Source: Butyrivibrio sp.
Lineage (GTDB): Bacteria > Bacillota > Clostridia > Lachnospirales > Lachnospiraceae
Length of the DNA stretch: 51,241 nt
Assembly: GCA_015056575.1 (NCBI GenBank)
Contig: SVGA01000024.1
Location: 1 to 51,241 of the forward strand
Direction: 5' to 3'
Below the pieces are notes generated by a model. It was not told where the DNA came from. It made no database searches and saw nothing but the letters and a program-made list of their open reading frames with translations. The position numbers and the translations under genes were made by a program. This document shows, piece after piece, positions 26,352 to 34,842 of the stretch (positions are counted from its first letter, which is position 1; each line of letters starts with the position of its first letter).

Positions 26352-27110
26352 ATGGAAAACAGAAAAGTCATGATGCTGGGCGAAAAGGAAACATTCCTGG
26401 TAAGAGTGCTGGAGGGCAAGACGATCGGAATCGGGATAGAGTGCAGCTTCAGCAATTGGAACGTCAATGATATCAATGCCAATTGGGAGGGGACAGTCCT
26501 TGTGGTCCTGTATATGGATGAAGGAGACAGGCCTTCCGATGAAGCCGTTCATTTTCTGAAGGAGAAGCTCAACGAAAGCGGAGTGATGATGATCGTTATA
26601 GGCGAAAAAGGCGATGTTCTGTATATTCAGAATCGGGTACCCGGGGAAATGATCTATAAGACCTTCATCCGACCGGTTGATAATGAGGAATACGTCAAGA
26701 CCATCAATGAAGTTTTTTCCAAGGTCAAGGCAGGAGAATTCAGAAAGAGCATACTGATCGTGGACGATGACCCCAACTACCTGGGTCTGGTCAGGGAGTG
26801 GCTTAAGGGCAAATACAAGGTCTCCATGGCAAACTCGGGACTTCAGGCTATTAAGTTCCTTGGCAAGAACAAGGTGGATCTTATCCTTCTTGACTATGAG
26901 ATGCCTGTCACTACAGGGCCGCAGGTCCTTGAAATGCTTCGAAGCGAAGAGGAGACCAGGAACATTCCTGTTATGTTCCTTACCGGCAAGGGCGACAAGG
27001 AGAGTGTCATGGAAGTGGTGGCACTTAAACCGGAAGGGTACTTTCTCAAAAACATTGAAAGAAATGATCTTCTGGATAAACTGGAGGACTTTTTTACACT
27101 CCACAGGTAA
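26352..27110 (+). CDS. Tandem receiver protein: pseudo-receiver plus REC
   Basis: 252 aa. Residues about 132-252 are a standard receiver: SILIVDDDPN (acidic pair), phospho-acceptor Asp181 in LILLDYEMP, Thr in MFLTGKG, and Lys in YFLKN. Residues 1-128 appear to be a degenerate receiver. They show REC-like strand/helix order and a C-terminal FIRPVDNEEYVKTIN, but lack the acidic pair, and the acceptor position reads VVLYMDEG with Tyr aligned to Asp. There is no DNA-binding or enzymatic output domain, so it may act as a phosphotransfer or protein-interaction relay between the operon's kinases and HD-GYP proteins (inference). It starts 22 bp after the first kinase and ends 6 bp before the next gene. 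Confidence 0.85.
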   Translation: MENRKVMMLGEKETFLVRVLEGKTIGIGIECSFSNWNVNDINANWEGTVLVVLYMDEGDRPSDEAVHFLKEKLNESGVMMIVIGEKGDVLYIQNRVPGEMIYKTFIRPVDNEEYVKTINEVFSKVKAGEFRKSILIVDDDPNYLGLVREWLKGKYKVSMANSGLQAIKFLGKNKVDLILLDYEMPVTTGPQVLEMLRSEEETRNIPVMFLTGKGDKESVMEVVALKPEGYFLKNIERNDLLDKLEDFFTLHR

Positions 27111-27116
27111 AGACAT

Positions 27117-29516
27117 ATGATGGAAATTTTGCTTGCACACCAACTTAATATCATTTCGTTCCTTACCGGCATAGGGGTCATCATCACCATTTTTGCCATT
27201 ATAGCCAGTTCCCTTTCCAGAAACAGGCGTATTGCCCTTATCATGCTGGAGGTAAGCGCGATCATACTTCTTAATTTTGACCGCTTTGCCTATTTGTATG
27301 ACGGCAATCCCGGTGTCAAGGCCTACTACATGGTCCGTATCAGCAATTTTCTGGTTTTCTTCATGACACTGGTGGTGATCTTTGCCTTTAACCTGTATAT
27401 CGAAGATGTTCTTTTGGTGGACTGCGGACTTAAGAAAGTGCCAAGGCGTGTTAAGGCAGCCGGTATCATTCTTACGGTGGGTATGGTCCTTGTTATCGTT
27501 TCGCAATTTACGGGGCTTTACTATACCTTTGACGAATCAAACACCTACCACAGAGCTCCGCTGTTTATCATATGCTATATTCTGCCCATCATTGCTCCCA
27601 TTATTGAGTTTACAGCGATTTATCAGTACAGAAGGCTGATGAGCAGGCATATTTACATTTCGCTGGTGGTGTTTATCACAGTGCCGCTTATATCTTCATT
27701 CATACAGATATTCTTTTATGGTTTCTCATTTACCGATATGGCTTTTATCATTGCGGCGGCAATCCTGTTTGTCTTTGCTCTGGTGGATATCAACGAAAAG
27801 GTAAGGCATGCGAACACCCTGGAGATCAATTATCTTAAGCAGGAGAAGGAGAATGCTCAAAGACTTTTTGGCCAGATGGCCACTGCCTTTATCGGTGCCA
27901 TCGAGGAGAAGGAGCCCTTCAGCATCGGTCATTCCCTCAGGGTTGCATCCTATTCGGTAGAGATCGCCAGAAGAAGCGGCAAAAGTGAAGAGGAGTGCAA
28001 GGAGGTATACTACTCCGCGCTTATGCATGATGTTGGCAAGATCGGTATTCCCATAGCAATACTTCAGAAATCCGAAAGGCTCACAGAGGAAGAGGAACAG
28101 GTCATGAGGAAGCATGTTTCCATCGGACAGAGGATACTCTCCAGTGTGAGCGAATATCCCTACCTTAGCATCGGGGCACATTACCATCACGAGAGGTATG
28201 ACGGAACCGGATATCCGGAGGGCCTTTCGGGAAAAGACATACCGGAGATCGGAAGGATTATCTGCGTGGCGGATCATTACGACAGAATGACCACCAGGAA
28301 GCGCTACAGAGGGCCACTTCCCCAGGCTGTAGTAAGGGATGAGATGATAAGGCGGGCAGGATCGCAGTTTGATCCGGACTTTGCAGGGATCATGGTTAAG
28401 ATGATAGACGCCGACAGTGAATACAGAATGCAGGAGAAGGGAGAGGAGCTTCCGCCCAAGGAGAAGCTTGTCTGCAATGAATACAGAAGCGATATCCTTG
28501 AGGGCATTGTCATTACGCGTTCGGTTAAATCCATCAGGTTCATGTGCAGGAGAGAGGTGACCGATGAAGATCAGTTTGGTGCACCTTCGGTAATAGTATT
28601 TGACTCCTACGACGGGCTGGTTCATGACGATGAGTTTACGATAAAAGCCTTCTCTTATCTTGAATACGGCGAGATATGGTTTGACGGCCATATGATATCC
28701 ACGGGAGCAAGAAACATGATCATGAAGCCCGTGGGAGATCAGGACAGCGAAAAGAGAAGAGTAAGGGGCAGAAACAGGATAAGACAGTATGAGATACAGG
28801 CGGGAAGATTTGAGGACCATGTCAGGATACTCATGATATCGCCTGAAGAGACAAAAGAGGTCATCATAGCGCTTCCCAACAGTTCGAAATATGCCTTCAT
28901 CGGACTTACCGGTGAGCACTGCCTTATCACGGATATACAGGTGGAAGATACGGGCAGGATCCTCAAAGAAGGCGAGATAGACAGGATCGCCGAGAGGGTT
29001 GATTATACCAACAGGATGGAGAGCGACATTCCAAACCTGCAGATCAACGGGCCCAAGGAAGCGGCAACGGAAGGAATCCCTGTTGAAGACGGAATGGAGA
29101 TACTGTTTCATTCCATGAGCCTTCCCACGGCCTCGCTTTTATGGCAGTGCCCCTATGTAATGCTGTTTTCATCTGAAGATAAGACCATTTTCGGTGAGAA
29201 CTACCATGAGTACGCTCATCTTAAGATGAATGGCGAAAATGAGTGGCAGGGCAGCTATTCCGAGAACAGCTCCCGGATAATAAAGGATGACAAGTTCGAG
29301 AGTTGGGAGAAGTGGGAGGAACGCAATAAAAGAGGCGTTGAATGCCGTGTCATTTTTGAAAGAAAAGGCGATAAGATCATTACTACAACAGAGTGTGCGG
29401 GTCTTACCATGAAAAATACCACAACACTGCTTGAAAGATCAAAGGAAGTATACTGTTCACTTTCGGGAGACCAGTGCGCTCTCACCGATATCAGGATCAG
29501 GAAACCAAGGTTTTAG
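27117..29516 (+). CDS. HD-GYP phosphodiesterase with 7TM sensor and C-terminal beta-sandwich pair
   Basis: 799 aa. The N-terminal membrane sensor (about 10-225, loop motif YHRAPLF) matches that of the upstream kinase. An HD-GYP domain follows, with His304-Asp305 (HDVGK) and HHERYDGTGYPEGL intact. Residues about 440-799 are all-beta and cytoplasmic by topology. They contain two similar ends, LTGEHCLITDIQVEDTG (about 600) and LSGDQCALTDIRI (C terminus), suggesting two jelly-roll/lectin-like domains. Trp-rich segments (ASLLWQCPYVMLF; WEKWEERN) would suit carbohydrate or nucleotide binding. Expected activity is c-di-GMP hydrolysis; the added domains' role is unknown. ATG at 27117 or 27120; AGGTAAAG precedes. 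Confidence 0.88.
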   Translation: MMEILLAHQLNIISFLTGIGVIITIFAIIASSLSRNRRIALIMLEVSAIILLNFDRFAYLYDGNPGVKAYYMVRISNFLVFFMTLVVIFAFNLYIEDVLLVDCGLKKVPRRVKAAGIILTVGMVLVIVSQFTGLYYTFDESNTYHRAPLFIICYILPIIAPIIEFTAIYQYRRLMSRHIYISLVVFITVPLISSFIQIFFYGFSFTDMAFIIAAAILFVFALVDINEKVRHANTLEINYLKQEKENAQRLFGQMATAFIGAIEEKEPFSIGHSLRVASYSVEIARRSGKSEEECKEVYYSALMHDVGKIGIPIAILQKSERLTEEEEQVMRKHVSIGQRILSSVSEYPYLSIGAHYHHERYDGTGYPEGLSGKDIPEIGRIICVADHYDRMTTRKRYRGPLPQAVVRDEMIRRAGSQFDPDFAGIMVKMIDADSEYRMQEKGEELPPKEKLVCNEYRSDILEGIVITRSVKSIRFMCRREVTDEDQFGAPSVIVFDSYDGLVHDDEFTIKAFSYLEYGEIWFDGHMISTGARNMIMKPVGDQDSEKRRVRGRNRIRQYEIQAGRFEDHVRILMISPEETKEVIIALPNSSKYAFIGLTGEHCLITDIQVEDTGRILKEGEIDRIAERVDYTNRMESDIPNLQINGPKEAATEGIPVEDGMEILFHSMSLPTASLLWQCPYVMLFSSEDKTIFGENYHEYAHLKMNGENEWQGSYSENSSRIIKDDKFESWEKWEERNKRGVECRVIFERKGDKIITTTECAGLTMKNTTTLLERSKEVYCSLSGDQCALTDIRIRKPRF

Positions 29517-29522
29517 CCTGCT

Positions 29523-32500
29523 ATGATGATAAGAAAAGCACTTGAAAAAACAGTGCGCCTTGCGCTTATATTTTGCCTTACCGTTGGCACTGCTGCCATG
29601 CCGTTTTTGACTGCCCTGGCAGCAGATGAAACTTCGGATATAGCCGACAGTCTCACCACGAACAGCGGCAAGTATACCACCGTTGTTTATGACAACAAGA
29701 ACGGACTTCCTACCTCCGAAGCCAATGCCATAGCCGAAACCGAAGACGGCTTTATCTGGATCGGCTCCTACAGCGGACTCATAAGGTATGACGGCTATAA
29801 TTTTGTCAGGATAAATTCAGCCTCGGGAATAGCCAGTGTTGTGAGTCTTTTTGTGGATTCCAGGCAAAGGCTGTGGATTGGTACCAATGACAGCGGTCTT
29901 GCCCTTATGACCAGGGGCAATCTTAATATATTCGGTAAAAAGGACGGTCTGCCGGCTCTGTCGGTCCGCTCTATTGTGGAGGGAGACGACGAAGAGATAT
30001 ATATTGCCACCACAGGCGGACTGTGCATAATGGACAGGGAAAACAATATCACGGTTCCGGATATACCGCAGCTACAGGGTGAGTATATCCACAGGCTTGC
30101 CAAGGGACCGGAGGGGCTTATCTATGGACTTACCAAGAACGGGACAGTCTTTACCGTAAAGGGCAGGGAGCTTTTGGAAATCTATCCTGCCGAGAGTATG
30201 GAGCTTGATGACATTGCTCATGCGATCCTTCCCGATCCTTCAAACCCGGGGCATGCCTATCTTGGGACCCAGGGGAGCAAAGTTTACTACGGCAGATTTG
30301 AAACGTCTTTTATCCCGGAAAAATCTTACAGCTTAAATCGCATTGAGTACATCAATGCTCTTAAGATGGATCATGGCAGACTATGGATCTGCGCCGACAA
30401 CGGCATCGGCTCTGTCAGCAATGATACGATCCATTACTACGACAACTTAAGTTTCAATAATTCTCTTGAGGATATGATGACGGACTACCAGGGGAACCTG
30501 TGGTTCATATCATCCAAGCAGGGTGTTATGAAGGTGGTCTTTAATCAGTTCTCGGATATTACAAGGCAATACAATCTTGAACCAACCATTGCCACCACTA
30601 CCTGCATGTATGACAATAAGCTGTACATCGGCAACAAGAACGGCGGACTGACCGTTCTTGGCAAAGATGCTACCGCTACCAAGATAGCACTTACAGAGGC
30701 GGTCACTGCATCGGGGAAAACCGTTGTGGCCAAAAATCTTCTGGAGATGCTTAAGGGAGTGACCATCAGATCTATCATAAGGGACAGGAAGAACAACCTT
30801 TGGATCTCAACCTACAGCAGACATGGCCTGATATGCTTTAACGGAAGCAAGGTGATCTGTTACACGAAAGAAGACGGTATGCCTTCCGACAAGGTAAGAG
30901 TAGCTTACGAGCGCTCAAACGGAGATATTGTAGCCGCAGGTATCGGAGGGGTTGTCATTATACGAGATGGTAAGGTTATAGAGAAATACGGTGAAGCGGA
31001 GGGAATTGTCAATACCGAGATACTGTCAGTTTCCGAAACGGAGGATGGCAGGATCCTTGTGGGATCTGACGGCGACGGTATTTATATGATCGATGATACC
31101 GGAGTATCCCATATCGGCACCGATGACGGTCTTTCTTCGGATATTGTCATGAGGATCAAGAGGGATCCCCAAAGACCGGATATCAACTGGATCGTCCTTA
31201 GTAATTCCATAGGTTATCTGGATAAGGATCTGAAGCCGACCATACTCAGAAACTTTCCGTATTCAAACAATTTTGATATCTTTTTTGACAGGTACAGTCA
31301 GGCCTGGATACTTAGCAGTAACGGAATATATGTGGTTCCTTATGAGCAGCTTCTTGGCAATGCTGATAGCTACGACTATGATTTTTATGATTCCAACAAC
31401 GGTCTTCCATGCATAGCAACTGCAAACTCATACAGCGAACTCACCCCCGGTGGTGACTTGTATATTGCCGGAAGCACCGGTGTTGCCAAGGTAAACATCA
31501 ATGAGCCCTTTGAGGATGTAAGCTCCCTAAAGGTAGATGTTCCCTACATTGAGGCTGACGGAAAATTCGTCTACGCCGATGAAAGTGGAGTATATAACAT
31601 TCCCAGCGATGCCAAGAAGGTAAGCATTACAGGCTATGTGTTTACCTATTCCCTGATGAACCCGGAGATAACCTACTATCTTGAGGGGTTTGATAACACC
31701 AGGTACAATGCAAAGAGAACCGAGTTTAACACTGTAAGCTACACGAATCTTCCCGGGGGCAAATACCGGTTTGTAATGGATATACGGGATGCCCGGGGAA
31801 CCTCCATGAAGTTTTTTGCCATAAACATAAACAAGGAAATGGCTTTTTATGAGTATACCATCTTCAAGGTGATGATCATCCTGGTCGCTATGGGATTTAT
31901 GGGACTTGCTGTTTGGAGGCTTATGCATATCACCATAATCAGCAGGCAGTACGAGCAGATCAGAGCGGCAAAAGAGGATGCGGAGAGAGCCAACACAGCT
32001 AAATCCAGATTCCTTGCAAACATGTCCCATGAAATAAGAACACCTATCAATACCATCATGGGCATGAACGAGATGATAGCAAGAGAGGCAGATACCTCGG
32101 ATCCCGAGGAATACGTCCGGAATGTAAAGGGATATTCCAGAAACATCAGGGTTGCATCGGAATCTCTTTTGAGCCTTATCAATGAACTTCTGGATCTGTC
32201 CAAGATAGAATCCGGGAAGATGGAGCTGGTGGAGCAGGAATACAGCACCGATGAACTCCTTAAGTCACTTACCATGATGATACGGGTAAGGAGTAACCAA
32301 AAGGATCTTACATTTGGTACCGAGATTGACGAAAGTCTTCCCAAGACTCTTTACGGAGACTGCAACAAGCTTAGAGAGGTGCTTTTAAACCTTCTGACCA
32401 ATGCCGTAAAGTACACGGATGAGGGCGGTTTTACGCTCATAGTAAAAAATGTGCTTACCGCAGGAGATACCGCAAGAATTTACTTTGCGGTCAAAGATAC

Positions 32501-33797
32501 CGGGATCGGCATTAAGAGCGAGGATATGGATAAGCTCTTTACCGCCTTCAAGAGGCTTGAGGAGGTAAAGAACAGCGGTATCCAGGGCACGGGACTGGGA
32601 CTTGATATTTCAAGACAATATGTGGAACTGATGGGCGGAAACCTGGAGTGCAACAGCACTTACGGCGAAGGCTCAACCTTCTTTTTTACCATCAGCCAGA
32701 AGGTGGTCAACCCGGAGCCCATCGGGCAGTTTAAAGAGGAAACCGAAGGCCCCGGCCGCAGCAGGTATGTTCCTGCCTTCATAGCTCCCAATGCAAAAGT
32801 ACTGGTGGTTGATGACAATGAGATGAACCTCCAGGTCATCAAGGGACTTCTTAAGCACCTGAAGCTGAAGCTGACTCTCGTCACTGGAGGAAAAGAGTGT
32901 CTTAAAAAGCTTGATGAGGAGTCCTATGACATTGTCTTTCTTGATCACATGATGCCTGAGATGGACGGTGTTGAGACACTTTCTCATATAAGGGAGAAGT
33001 TTCCGGATCTTGTTGTCATAGCCCTGACCGCCAATGTTATGAACGGCGGCGTCGATTTTTATGTCAAGGCAGGATTTACGGATTACCTCTCCAAGCCTGT
33101 GGATGCAGGGCAGCTTGAGTCGACCCTCAGGTATTACCTGCCGGAGGATATGGTTTTGGATGTGGACGAAGATGAGGCGGAAAAAGAAACAGCAGCCAAG
33201 GAAGAGGAGATGACTCTTCCCGAGAGCGAAAAATGGCTCTACGATGTGGAAGACCTCAATGTGGCTGATGGACTGAAATACACCGGAATGCCGGCTCAGT
33301 TCATCAAATTTGTGCGTGCCTTTTATGACACCATGGATGAGAAGTCCGCAGAGATAGAAAATGCTTTTGCCGATAAGGATTATAAGCTCTATACCATTAA
33401 GGTCCATGCCTTAAAGAGCACAGCAAGGATCATGGGAGCAACGAAGCTTTCAAAGCTGGCCGAGGAGCTGGAGGAAGCGGGTAACAACGGTGATATACCC
33501 AAGATAGAAAAGCTCACGGGCAAGCTCCTTAAGATGTACAGAGCCTACAAGGACAAGCTCTCAAGGATCGATGAGGAACCTGAGGAAGACGACAGGATCC
33601 CCATCTCCGAAGCGGATCTTGCCAATGCCTATGAAGCCATAAAGGAATTTGTTCCTCAGATGGACTATGACGCAGTGGAGATGGTGCTTTCGGAGCTTAA
33701 GGAGTACAGGCTTCCGCCGGAGGATGATAAGAAAATCAAAGAGATTGAGAGACTTCTTAAGAACATCGACTGGGACGGAATAGAAGCACTGCTTTAA
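29523..33797 (+). CDS. Beta-propeller hybrid histidine kinase (HTCS-like, no DNA-binding domain)
   Basis: 1424 aa. A signal peptide or anchor (1-35) leads to a periplasm-side region of Reg_prop-type propeller blades ([41 protein letters not shown]). A Y_Y_Y domain follows ([30 protein letters not shown]), then a TM helix at about 775-800. HisKA has His836 (SHEIRTP). The ATPase has [10 protein letters not shown] and [10 protein letters not shown], and the receiver has Asp1141 ([11 protein letters not shown]). An Hpt domain carries His1295 (VHALKSTAR), followed by the same C-terminal module as the first hybrid kinase. Bacteroidetes HTCS proteins have a similar sensor but end in an AraC domain, which is missing here. 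Last gene of the operon; a terminator follows. Confidence 0.92.
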   Translation: MMIRKALEKTVRLALIFCLTVGTAAMPFLTALAADETSDIADSLTTNSGKYTTVVYDNKNGLPTSEANAIAETEDGFIWIGSYSGLIRYDGYNFVRINSASGIASVVSLFVDSRQRLWIGTNDSGLALMTRGNLNIFGKKDGLPALSVRSIVEGDDEEIYIATTGGLCIMDRENNITVPDIPQLQGEYIHRLAKGPEGLIYGLTKNGTVFTVKGRELLEIYPAESMELDDIAHAILPDPSNPGHAYLGTQGSKVYYGRFETSFIPEKSYSLNRIEYINALKMDHGRLWICADNGIGSVSNDTIHYYDNLSFNNSLEDMMTDYQGNLWFISSKQGVMKVVFNQFSDITRQYNLEPTIATTTCMYDNKLYIGNKNGGLTVLGKDATATKIALTEAVTASGKTVVAKNLLEMLKGVTIRSIIRDRKNNLWISTYSRHGLICFNGSKVICYTKEDGMPSDKVRVAYERSNGDIVAAGIGGVVIIRDGKVIEKYGEAEGIVNTEILSVSETEDGRILVGSDGDGIYMIDDTGVSHIGTDDGLSSDIVMRIKRDPQRPDINWIVLSNSIGYLDKDLKPTILRNFPYSNNFDIFFDRYSQAWILSSNGIYVVPYEQLLGNADSYDYDFYDSNNGLPCIATANSYSELTPGGDLYIAGSTGVAKVNINEPFEDVSSLKVDVPYIEADGKFVYADESGVYNIPSDAKKVSITGYVFTYSLMNPEITYYLEGFDNTRYNAKRTEFNTVSYTNLPGGKYRFVMDIRDARGTSMKFFAININKEMAFYEYTIFKVMIILVAMGFMGLAVWRLMHITIISRQYEQIRAAKEDAERANTAKSRFLANMSHEIRTPINTIMGMNEMIAREADTSDPEEYVRNVKGYSRNIRVASESLLSLINELLDLSKIESGKMELVEQEYSTDELLKSLTMMIRVRSNQKDLTFGTEIDESLPKTLYGDCNKLREVLLNLLTNAVKYTDEGGFTLIVKNVLTAGDTARIYFAVKDTGIGIKSEDMDKLFTAFKRLEEVKNSGIQGTGLGLDISRQYVELMGGNLECNSTYGEGSTFFFTISQKVVNPEPIGQFKEETEGPGRSRYVPAFIAPNAKVLVVDDNEMNLQVIKGLLKHLKLKLTLVTGGKECLKKLDEESYDIVFLDHMMPEMDGVETLSHIREKFPDLVVIALTANVMNGGVDFYVKAGFTDYLSKPVDAGQLESTLRYYLPEDMVLDVDEDEAEKETAAKEEEMTLPESEKWLYDVEDLNVADGLKYTGMPAQFIKFVRAFYDTMDEKSAEIENAFADKDYKLYTIKVHALKSTARIMGATKLSKLAEELEEAGNNGDIPKIEKLTGKLLKMYRAYKDKLSRIDEEPEEDDRIPISEADLANAYEAIKEFVPQMDYDAVEMVLSELKEYRLPPEDDKKIKEIERLLKNIDWDGIEALL

Positions 33798-33828
33798 GGA
33801 TTACATTAAAACCAAATATAATTCTAAG

Positions 33829-33878
33829 GACCGCTTTTGCGAAAATGGTGAAAAACCCGCGCGATGGCGGTCTTTTTT
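33829..33878 (+). terminator. Terminator of the signalling operon
   Basis: GACCGC...GCG pairs with CGC...GCGGTC across an internal mismatch and is followed by TTTTTT (33873-33878). It lies 30 bp after the stop of the hybrid kinase. Confidence 0.7.
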
Positions 33879-34012
33879 ACGTGCAAAGCGCATTGGTTTG
33901 TGATATCATTATTTCTTGGGGAGACCGGGCGCCATATCTGAAAACGTTCGGTCAGTTGGGAGTTCTTTTTATATTCCAAATTTTTCTTATGAGATTATCT
34001 GAGGGAGAGGCT

Positions 34013-34053
34013 GCTGACGGTGGCTTGTTTTTTGTGTGCCGTTTTTCGTCAGC
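34013..34053 (+). other. Leader region and hairpin before the type VII cassette
   Basis: Between 33880 and 34109 I see no convincing gene. GCTGACG (34013-34019) and CGTCAGC (34047-34053) form a 7-bp stem, with an inner GGTGGC/GTGCC pairing. It lies about 60 bp upstream of the first cassette gene and may be part of its 5' untranslated leader. A promoter could not be placed with confidence. Confidence 0.4.
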
Positions 34054-34109
34054 TAAGTCATCTTAAAGTTCTACATTTACGCCATATAAATGAATACGGA
34101 GGGAAGGAA

Positions 34110-34457
34110 ATGACACCGGAAGAAATCGAACAGGAGAAAGCGGCCTTGCGTGAGCAGATCGCACACTACAGCGACATCAAGGAACAGCTTGAGGAATGCA
34201 GAAACGGGATCAGAGAAACAAATCATACCATTTTTGAAGGGGTGACAAACCCGGTGGTTCACTATGATCTGCAGGAAGGCAATAAGTGGAGAGGACATAA
34301 CTATGATGTTGCGGTAGAGTCTGTTGCAACTATTAATTCCACTGTGAATTTTTACAGAAGCAGTGCTTCAACGGTTGTTGGACAGATCTATCTGGCCATA
34401 AAAGATGTTGAAGAGAAAATCGAAGAGCTGGAGGCAGCGCTGGCTGCGCTGGGCTAA
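34110..34457 (+). CDS. WXG-motif helical protein, YwqH/DUF5082-like (type VII partner)
   Basis: 115 aa, all-helical. Two coiled-coil helices flank a central turn holding KWRGHNYD, equivalent to the W-x-G hairpin of ESX/WXG100 and YwqH-like proteins. The C-terminal helix is rich in Lys/Glu/Ala (IKDVEEKIEELEAALAAL). The frame opens at 34020, but GGAGGGAAGGA before ATG 34110 fixes the start. In Bacillus, ywqH and ywqI precede an LXG toxin gene; the same order occurs here. Such small proteins bind the toxin's N-terminal domain and help its export by the type VIIb system (family knowledge). No signal peptide is present, as expected. Confidence 0.7.
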   Translation: MTPEEIEQEKAALREQIAHYSDIKEQLEECRNGIRETNHTIFEGVTNPVVHYDLQEGNKWRGHNYDVAVESVATINSTVNFYRSSASTVVGQIYLAIKDVEEKIEELEAALAALG

Positions 34458-34483
34458 CCGGTGGGGGAAGGAGAATTCTTGAA

Positions 34484-34798
34484 ATGTTTGAAGAAATAAA
34501 AATGGATACAACCAAGTATGACAAGATAAAAGTAGATATCGATAAGGCCGGAAAAGCTCTTCTTGAAAACAAGAATTGCTATGCAGCAACGGGAAATGTT
34601 GCAAAGAATATTGTCATTCCGGATTATGTAACTGCATATGAGGGATTGATTGCTACCATAAAATATCTGATGGGAGTAAATGATAAAGTCACTACTCTGA
34701 TGACCAATGTTATGGCATATCATGTGGACATTGATCAGACAATGAGTGATCAGCTGGCAAAGGCCGGAGACGTATTCAACCCTGAAGAGGGTGACTAA
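34484..34798 (+). CDS. Small helical type VII partner protein (YwqI/DUF5344-like)
   Basis: 104 aa, predicted mostly helical. A Lys/Asp-rich N terminus (MDTTKYDKIKVDIDKAGKALLE) is followed by a hinge (NVAKNIVIPDY) and a long helix (AYEGLIATIKYLMGVNDKVTTLM...DIDQTMSDQLA). Size, lack of signal peptide and position between the WXG-motif protein and the LXG-RHS toxin fit the second ESX-like partner of LXG operons. Direct family resemblance is weak, so the call is mainly contextual. AAGGAGA lies 9 bp before the ATG; it starts 26 bp after the preceding gene and ends 44 bp before the toxin start. Confidence 0.6.
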   Translation: MFEEIKMDTTKYDKIKVDIDKAGKALLENKNCYAATGNVAKNIVIPDYVTAYEGLIATIKYLMGVNDKVTTLMTNVMAYHVDIDQTMSDQLAKAGDVFNPEEGD

Positions 34799-34842
34799 AG
34801 CAGATGTATATAAAATAATAAATCGTTAGGAGTGTTAGTTCT

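Noticed and set aside
26316..27506. 396-codon minus-strand open frame
   Set aside because: Fully antisense to the receiver and HD-GYP genes, His-rich shadow composition, and no start signals.
27726..29111. 461-codon minus-strand open frame
   Set aside because: Antisense to the HD-GYP protein, whose domains are clear on the plus strand.
33845..34066. 73-codon plus-strand open frame after the signalling operon
   Set aside because: It begins inside the terminator stem and ends in the leader hairpin; no usable ribosome-binding site.
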